Part shown: positions 57,275 to 64,000 of the stretch, one piece after another
Numbering within the stretch: the first letter of the stretch is position 1
Layout: each line of letters opens with the position of its first letter
Assembly (NCBI GenBank): GCA_964036275.1
Contig: OZ038433.1
Coordinates: 20,039,485 to 20,103,484 of the forward strand
From: Litoditis marina
Taxonomy: Eukaryota > Nematoda > Chromadorea > Rhabditida > Rhabditidae
Length of the DNA: 64,000 nt
Reading direction: 5' to 3'
Notes under the pieces: generated by a model
Told to the model about the DNA's origin: nothing
The model's database searches: none
The model's input: the letters and a program-made list of their open reading frames with translations, nothing else
Program-made: the position numbers and the translations under genes

Positions 57275-57914
57275 CGGCGCCTGGTTTGTGGACGAATAAA
57301 GTGGTGACGATGTGAGAACTTCCAACTCTCTCGTATCCACTTGTTTCCCAAGCTGCTTCGACCGCTGTCATTGCCCTAAGGTCCTCGATGAAATGTACTT
57401 CGTTGTACACAAGGGTAGGTTTTCCGTTTTCATCATGACTGGAATTTTCCATAACGTTTCAATAATTCAATAATAATTGATTAAAAATATTTCAAATAAG
57501 ACTGAAATGTAGGCTCGTATTGAAAAATTCATAGTCAGTAATTAACCATAAATTCAGTGAAATTGGAAATGACTTCTCGAACTAATCATGACAAGAACAA
57601 GAATTCAGTAAATCAAAATTTTTAACTTTTTATTGAAAATATTTGACTTTTTATTGAAACAAAACCGTCAAATTTAAATTTATTTACTTATGACAATTCA
57701 AAAAATTTAAACTCACATAGGACGATTCAAAAAATTTAACATGACAATTCAAAAAATTTAAACTCACATCGAAATTACCAGTAAGGGTAATTGTAAAAAG
57801 GAGCTGGGCAATAGTTCTCTTCCGATAACAACATTATTTAAATTACAAAAGAAAACAATGTAAACATATTAGGTTATTTTCTTTTTCTCAACAGTATACA
57901 AAATGTAAACATAC

Positions 57915-59580
57915 ATGATCATTTCTGATTTGGTCTTGCTGATCTAAATCTTGATAGAATTCGGCTATATCAGAACTTTGGGTTTCATTTAGAACAACTT
58001 CTTCCTGGAACAAAATAGTACGTTAATCATAGTGTTGTAATGTTGGACATTTTCAAAGTTATTCAACAGTATACATTGCCTTGTCTCATTGAATCCGTAT
58101 TTGCACCTCATATGTATTGACTATAACTTTATAATTATTAGTAGATAAACAGATCAAACTACATTGTAGATTTGGACTCCATTGAATTTTTTATATAACA
58201 TTTCTTTGAATTTCTCGTAGTAGCTTTCAAATAGAGTTGAAAACGAACTTCATTTCCATTATTCTGCAATTCCTCTTCTCCACTATCGTCACTATAGAAG
58301 TTGTTGACCAAAGGAATATCTTCAACAGGAATAATTTCGGGATATTCTTCTCCATTTTTAGTGATCATTCGCCTTCGAATACTCTGCAAGGCCGGTTCAT
58401 CCACGACCTGGAAATAATGAAATTACTGTCAGCTACTTTAAGTATCATTCATGATGCTGAATAACATTTAGCTTATTATCCACAGTTCAAACACGTATTT
58501 TCAAAAGTTGACCAAAGATAAATGTTAACCATTTCACAGTGGAACCTTCGAAATATCCGAACATTGATTAATACTGCTGAAATATCAGCTTACTATTTCG
58601 TGTTCATCATCCTCTGAGTCACTACAAATTATTCGACGAAATCGACGTGAAGGAGTTTTCACACGTGAAGTCGAAGGACCTGGTTCATCATTATCCCATT
58701 CCTCTGAACTTGATTCGGTTTCCAGACTAAAAATACAATCCAAAATGACAAAATTAACATATTGTACAATTTCGAGTCCTCAAATATTGAATCAAATTCA
58801 TAACAAGTAAAACATGAAAACATAGAAATAACAAAATCAAAACTGGTAAATTGAATTAGATTCTGTTATTATAAACTCACTATTCATTTGCTTTCCCTTT
58901 GACTATTACTGACGAAGTATCTGAATCCCATTCTTTCTCAATGTCTACTCCTTTTTCATCACGAACCCAATCAATATAACTACGGATACGATCTTCCTAA
59001 AAAATACAAAATAATTTAATTTCATAAAAATTAGAACTATAACAAAAAAAATTATCACGTTTGCACAGCGAAACTATTGATAACAGTAGATACAAAAAAG
59101 TTTAAATAACAGACACAGTAGAAAGTTACCAATCAACTACTTCTTACAAACATTACAGAAACGAACCTGGCTCATTTGTTCATCTCGAAGAAATTGACCA
59201 CTTGTCCAATCGCCATCTCCATAAGGATAGATGATAGGATAGCAGAGAGAATCCACAATTCCGAGATAGAAGAATATTGGTCTCGGAATGTTTTCACGTT
59301 TTTTCTTGTAGTAGATGTTGAGGCCTTTCGGTAGAATTTTCTGATTGACATCACACGTGAAAAAGAGCGAAACGAAATCCTGTCCCAACTCTTGGCGGTA
59401 GACCTTCTCATGAGCAGGCAGTTTGGTAGTATCCACTTCCCATTTGTCGCAGATTCGCATCATCATTCGGCTCTCGTCGAAACCTAGCATTTTCTCTCTT
59501 TTCACAACTTGGTCCATTCGTTTGTAAATTTTCGACAGAGGATGATTCTTCTCTATGCATTGCGCAATATCGAATAACAA
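57915..59580 (-). pseudogene. Helitron-like N-terminal exon plus acidic exons
   Basis: Minus-strand exons in phase: 59580-59167, 58996-58881, 58726-58594, 58407-58249 and 58004-57915. The first encodes HPLSKIYKRMDQVVKREKML, then FFTCDVNQKILPKGLNIYYK and SLCYPIIYPYGDGDW, close to the Helitron region just before the Rep domain. The next exons encode SYIDWVRDEKG, then strongly acidic Ser-rich stretches (SEEWDNDEPGPS, SDSEDDEHEI) and a basic block TPSRRFRRII. The HUH and Y-x-x-K-Y motifs of Rep are not seen. It may be a Helitron-derived host gene or a scrambled copy. Start and end are not defined. Introns have clean acceptors such as TTTTTAG. Confidence 0.55.
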
Positions 59581-59599
59581 CTGGAATAACAAACATTCA

Positions 59600-60103
59600 A
59601 ACTATTATAAACGAATGTTTCATTGAGAATTATGATATTTCAGAAACGTTCTGTTGTTTGTAGTTGTAAGTTGATTTATTTTCGATCAAAGGCAAAAAAA
59701 AGTGCGGTACACATACATTGTTATATATAGTTAGGTGAACCAGAACATAGTGGACTGTCGTAACTTTCTTCTTCCTACCTCTCTCTCTTCCAAATTTTTT
59801 TTTTCAATAAAAAATTAGGTTAATTGGTGGGTTTGTCTACTGACGAGGGTTTCCCGCCGGCATATGGAACTTGTAATTACCCGAAGTGCCTTAGGTAACT
59901 GGATTACAACTGTAATCTATTTCTTTATAAATTTCATCTCTTTACAATCTGTCTTATTATCTTTTCTTGCTAACTTGGACTCTAAGGATCATATAGGCTT
60001 TACTCGATGAAGCCTAACAACTGTATTATCTCGTTGTTTAGACACCACACAATTCTTTTTATACAAAATTTGTAATCTCTCATTTTCTTTTTAAAATTCA
60101 ATA
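59600..60103. other. AT-rich spacer, no gene seen
   Basis: AT-rich and pyrimidine-rich sequence without an ORF of note or recognisable repeat ends. Confidence 0.45.
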
Positions 60104-61418
60104 ACTCAGCTCAGTCCTAACCGATTCAAGTAAAATTCGAATTATGATACCAAGACATGAACTGACATCGATTTAGATGTAAGTCTTCTACTGATGACGT
60201 CATTGAGGATTCTGGAGCTCGGATGACGTCATAATTGAAAAAAAGCAAAGTTGACGTCAAATTACTTTTCAAACGGCCAGTAGTCACGAACTAGTCGCGT
60301 ATCACGGAAGCGTTGCACATAAAGGACGTCATCACGGATTCTGGAGCCCGGACGACGTCCAAATTAAAAAGTGTAAAGTTGACGTCAAATGTTTCTCCAA
60401 ATGATGATAACAGTGGGCAGGTGGGGTATTAACAGTGAAACTTTATCTAAACATGACGTATTCTAAGATTCTGAAAGCCGGATGACGTTAATTTTGAAAA
60501 GTGCAAAGTTGACGTCGAATATTTCATCAAATCATGCAAATATCTTGAAAATGAAAGATTAACGATGAAACTTCATCTCACTACGACTTGTTCTGGAATT
60601 TAGAAGGCCCGATGACGTCAAATTTCAAAAAAAAAGATGTGACATATGTTTTCGAATGCTGAGAGTTTTTTAAAAATGGTCAATTCACGATAAAACTTCA
60701 TTCAAACATGACGTATTCTGGGAGTCTGAAGGGCAGATAAAGTAAGTTTTCAGAACTGCAACGTCATGTTTTTTTTCGAATGGTGATAGTACTTGACAAG
60801 TGGTTCGTCAGGAAAACAATTTTATCTTCACCGTACAGATCGAACCACCTCTCTACATACCTACGGCATGTGTACAAAAAGAGAAAAATTCATGAAAAAG
60901 TGGGGGCCCAACGACTGTTAGATTTGTCTTCTGCTGTGCGCCCCTTAGACAGCTACTCTCAAATGGAGCAGCTACTGCTACAAAAACCGGAAAATACTTA
61001 TATACTCAAGTCTAACTGTTCATTACAAACATACAAAAGTCGTAAAATATTTTTTCAAACCTGTAAACTATAATAAACAAATCACAGATGTTAACTCAAC
61101 GTAGTCAACTATAGAGATTCTGGTTTTGTACACAATGATTTGCAGTTTTGGTCTTTACTTCAACTCTAGGTGCTATAACACTTGGCATATTATTCAACAG
61201 TTGTTCTCTCTTTCGTAGCTGTGATTTGTATATTATAGTTTACAGGTTTGAAAAAATATTTTACGACTTTTGTATGTTTGTAATGAACAGTTAGACTTGA
61301 GTATATAAGTATTTTCCGGTTTTTGTAGCAGTAGCTGCTCCATTTGAGAGTAGCTGTCTAAGGGGCGCACAGCAGAAGACAAATCTCACAGTCGTTGGGC
61401 CCCCACTTTTTCATGAAT
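60104..61418. mobile_element. Composite repeat copy 5, lacking its GCGC start
   Basis: It begins inside the family at CTCAGCTCAGTCCTAACC. TGACGTCA units span 60195-60740, and a complete foldback tail lies at 60888-61418 with ends ATTCATGAAAAAGTGGGGGC and its inverse. This copy gave the uninterrupted loop sequence used to place the LINE insertion in copy 1. Confidence 0.8.
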
Positions 61419-61806
61419 ATAACCTAAATAGGGTAAAAAACAATGGGAAAGAAAAGTTTTTTTTTTAAATGGGTATACTGTACCTGTTCATTATTTTGAA
61501 TTGGCGCCTACGCAAAGGTGCGTCACGGTTAATTACATACGAGGCGCGCTAGGCAGTCGATCGGTCGGAAAAGAAGACGCCGTCTTAAGTTTTACTTTTT
61601 TAAAGTGTTTTTTGAATAATTTCTTATATTTATGTCATTTTCCTGTGTTTGCGTAGTATTTCACAAAGAGTATAGGAGAAACTAGTGGGTGATATTGCTG
61701 TTACATACGTATTTGAAGTTGTTAGGCTCTAAAATCATCTTTCTCGTCTGTGTTCTTCAAAAAATAATGTATTTTTTCAATCCTAGGGAGAACTAGGGTA
61801 ATAGAC

Positions 61807-62992
61807 ATGGATCCAGACCCTAGTAGACAAAGAGCCCGACCGCACGATGAGACAGTTTGTCATTTCGACATAGATGATCCAGATGTAGGCCGTTTCTCGC
61901 GTATTATCGATCGCAGAGCTGCTAATATCATTCGAATCCGACTAGAGAATGATAGCTGGTAAGAGAGTTAAAATGTTACACTCAGTTTGACGATGTGCGT
62001 ACATAATTTAGTTTTAGTGTTTAGCACAGTTATCATTTTCTATTGAATTATATCAAAACTCCAAATTGACTAGCAATTTTAAATTATATGTACTGTTAGC
62101 CGACTACTGCATCATTATAACTTTTCTACGCGTTCTGCTTCTAGTAAAATTTACAGTTACTGCTGCGTGCTCGGGAAACTTCTTGATTGTGATAGGGATG
62201 AGACTTTGAGCTGGTGTAGTTGTGGGGGTTGTCAATGTGACCCTTTGATTAGACAGAACGTGTGCTGTCTAGAGATTAAAGCCCACAGCGAAACTATGAA
62301 CTTCTCTAAGTTGACCTTGAACGACGAGGATGACACTCACGTTGATGACTCTAAGACTTATCTTACGAGTTTCCTGGATTTGATGAAAAATGTGGAGGGC
62401 TGTGTTTGCACTCACCCGAAATTTGAGATTCTAGTTCTTGATAAACAGGTTAGAACATTGACTAATTTTGAGACTTTTTTTTATCTCGTTTGACTTCTCG
62501 TCTTGTTTTTTTCGTGTACAACTCATGATTTCCTATGCATGTCTCATTTTTATTTTACTTCTTTCTAGGCCCTCGGAATTCAAGTTGAGCTTACCAAAAC
62601 TCTCGTGAGAAGCGTCTGGTTACTTCTCGATTGATGAAGTCTGTTCCGAATAGGTGAGTTTTTTAAATCTGGTTTACCAAATAAATTGCCATTGTAAGTG
62701 GTTATTCGGAGATTTTTCGATTGATATATAAGTACAGTGTGAGTTAGGGACATGATATATAAATCAGAATTAATGTATAAATTGTGGTCCTAGTTTCTTA
62801 GAAATTATCCATTTGCATTGTAGGGTTTATTGCTTTCATGCGTATCGATCGTTTGTGCTACTGGTGTATGGTCAATTAGGATGGGGCAAGCGCTTAGAGG
62901 TTCCTTCGTGCGTTCGCAAACGTATAATAGATGCTTACCCCTCTGAAACTGGTAGATACACTGGTTTCAGAATTTGTGAACTTGACTCTTGA
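61807..62992 (+). pseudogene. P2X7 C-terminal (ballast) zinc-domain-like gene with one frameshift
   Basis: Exons: 61807-61958 (Met start), 62157-62448, 62569-62653 and 62824-62992 (TGA). Exon 2 has WCSCGGCQCDPLIRQNVCCL, the cysteine cluster of the P2X7 intracellular zinc domain, and CVCTHPKFEILVLDKQ. Exon 4 has VYCFHAYRSFVLLVYGQLGW and VPSCVRKRIIDAYP, ending in GRYTGF, again family hallmarks. Exon 3 is 85 bp where phase needs 86. Its start reads ALGIQVEL in one frame, then SREKRLVTSRLMKSVPNR in the next. One base is apparently missing near 62595. As written, translation would stop at 62632. A polyadenylation-like TCAATAAAGC lies near 63080. The domain occurs alone in many invertebrate proteins, where it probably binds zinc; no ion-channel part is present. 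Confidence 0.7.
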
Positions 62993-63447
62993 GTTGGTGC
63001 TAGTTAGTTGAGCTTATTATTGATTGATTATGGCTTTCCTTTGGTGGTTTCGCGTTAGGTTTTTTTTTCGTATTGATTTGTCAATAAAGCTAACATAGCG
63101 ACCCTTCTTATTCGGTTTTACGTTTTTGTGGTGGTAAAGGGAAGCTCTACCCATATTCAGTATAAGTTCACAACATATATTTTGCTAATGCAAAAGTGCA
63201 GAACATACTGTTTGTCTGCATTCAAAAACTATAACGAAACACACATACGAGTTAAAAATGTAATAATTCTGCTTTCTCGTAGACGCTTGAAGTCTGAACT
63301 CAATGTTAGTTGCTATTTAAATCAAATCAAAACAAGAACACTATTTGCTTCGCCAGTCTGCGAGTAAGAGAAAGTAAATATAAGGCATTATACACCATTT
63401 CTAATGATAGAAAAGTTTGCAAAGTCCGAAGTAGTTCCGTGTGCTGT

Positions 63448-63951
63448 TCAGTCACTTTCATCATCCTCTGCATGACCGGCCAGGGTGTTCACGAATTGCC
63501 TGTAGTTTCTCTTGTTCTGGTAATTCCCCTGTACAATCTCATAGGCGTAGCGCAATGGGTGATTGTCAAGAGAGAAATCAGGATCATCCGTTATGTCGAG
63601 ATCCAGACCATTCATTCCAGATCGAAGGTCAGTCAGACGGTGCACGTAGTTGTCGATTGCGTTCATCGTGTCGTCGTTCAAGTCTTCCGCATCCCAGTCT
63701 CCGCAATTTGATTTATCGGTGAGTTCCTCATCTCCATCAGAGTATTGGGTGTCTTTCTCTGTTAGCTGCGATCGCATGAGAGATAGAGTTTCTTGATGGA
63801 TTTCGTCTCGCCAGGTGTGATGCACATCAGATTTCACTTTCAAAGTACTCGTTCTATCGTTGTACTTCTTCTTGATGGTGTATTCACGCACGACTTTTCG
63901 GTCGCTTCGAAGTTCTGCTTCGGTCAGCTGGTTGAGATGCATTGCCGACAT
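63448..63951 (-). CDS. Acidic 167-residue protein, unrecognised
   Basis: A single open frame starts MSAMHLNQLTEAELRSDR. An in-frame TAA lies nine bases before the ATG, which supports the start. A basic/charged N-terminal half (REYTIKKKYNDR) is followed by a strongly acidic half with many Asp and Asn (GDEELTDKSN, DWDAEDLNDD). No signal peptide, membrane segment or known motif is visible. It converges with the P2X7-like gene. It could be a retroelement gag N-terminus, given the gag at 53 kb, or a small host gene. Splicing out of this exon before the stop is possible. Confidence 0.45.
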   Translation of the reverse strand: MSAMHLNQLTEAELRSDRKVVREYTIKKKYNDRTSTLKVKSDVHHTWRDEIHQETLSLMRSQLTEKDTQYSDGDEELTDKSNCGDWDAEDLNDDTMNAIDNYVHRLTDLRSGMNGLDLDITDDPDFSLDNHPLRYAYEIVQGNYQNKRNYRQFVNTLAGHAEDDESD

Positions 63952-64000
63952 TTTTGCTTAGGCCGGGTACGTCTCGATGGAACTGTAACGACATTTGTTT

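Larger units (their letters stand above)
56195..57452 (-). pseudogene. Helitron helicase middle region, broken
   Basis: Read on the minus strand: 57452 onward encodes VHFIEDLRAMTAVEAAWETS and HIVTTLFVHKPG. A 167-bp MITE follows, then 57067-56849 encodes SRLKAWFRLNSD, YDEIPKFFIYKNGKW and HIIGRVNMVQP. A single in-frame TGA (56846-56848) interrupts, after which the frame continues as FLEQFAIRLLCMHQKGP. A second MITE at 56646-56769 follows, then the frame to 56609, and an exon 56347-56195 (ALRLMNNELEFHFAL, LRRLFTSILL and NPSELWEMHK). This order matches the region between Rep and PIF1 helicase in Helitron proteins. Walker motifs are not reached. The sequence is dead because of the stop and the insertions. 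Confidence 0.8.

Overview
The window looks like a Caenorhabditis-type nematode chromosome, probably an outcrossing or otherwise repeat-rich relative of C. elegans. The evidence is short introns ending in TTTTCAG or TTTNCAG, two genes of families best known from Caenorhabditis (DUF268 and DUF1647), and dense nematode-type foldback repeats, non-LTR retrotransposon pieces, Helitron remains and degenerate minisatellites. All exon models below were built by hand from splice signals, frame and family resemblance. Coordinates given as one span include introns. Family names come from memory of conserved motifs, not from a search.

Layout. 56-3937 (+): the 3' part of a ten-exon gene with a SWIM-type zinc finger and MULE-transposase-like sequence; its start lies left of the window. 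4.7-7.5 kb: a telomere-like 18-bp array, a hairpin, and a foldback element broken by a minisatellite element. 7744-16846 (+): a complete ten-exon DUF268 gene (343 residues) whose seventh intron of 6.3 kb is packed with mobile DNA, including a composite repeat with a CR1/Jockey-like LINE fragment in its foldback. 16.9-35 kb: two intact ORF1-only retroelements (minus strand near 17-18 kb, plus strand near 33.5-34.7 kb), minisatellites, MITE-like elements, tRNA-like sequences, a tRNA-derived SINE and at best one fragmentary host gene. 35140-49557 (+): a complete eight-exon DUF1647 gene (341 residues), with a 7.6-kb intron holding a 3-kb inverted repeat with 1.36-kb arms, and a 3.2-kb intron holding another composite repeat. 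49.9-51.3 kb: an 18-bp minisatellite open in many frames. 52.2-53.3 kb (-): a frameshifted Pao/BEL-like gag with zinc knuckles. 56.2-59.6 kb (-): Helitron protein remains cut by two MITEs and a stop. 61807-62992 (+): a small cysteine-rich gene resembling the P2X7 C-terminal zinc domain, with one apparent frameshift. 63448-63951 (-): an acidic 167-residue ORF.

The two clearest host genes encode predicted membrane-anchored nematode proteins, each starting with one N-terminal hydrophobic segment. They are not linked by an operon; most of their length is intronic repeat. The most notable non-gene structures are the 1.36-kb-arm inverted repeat inside a transcribed intron, a modular composite repeat family that always starts with TC after an A and can carry either of two related foldback tails, and the ORF1-only retroelements with (ATT)n tails.
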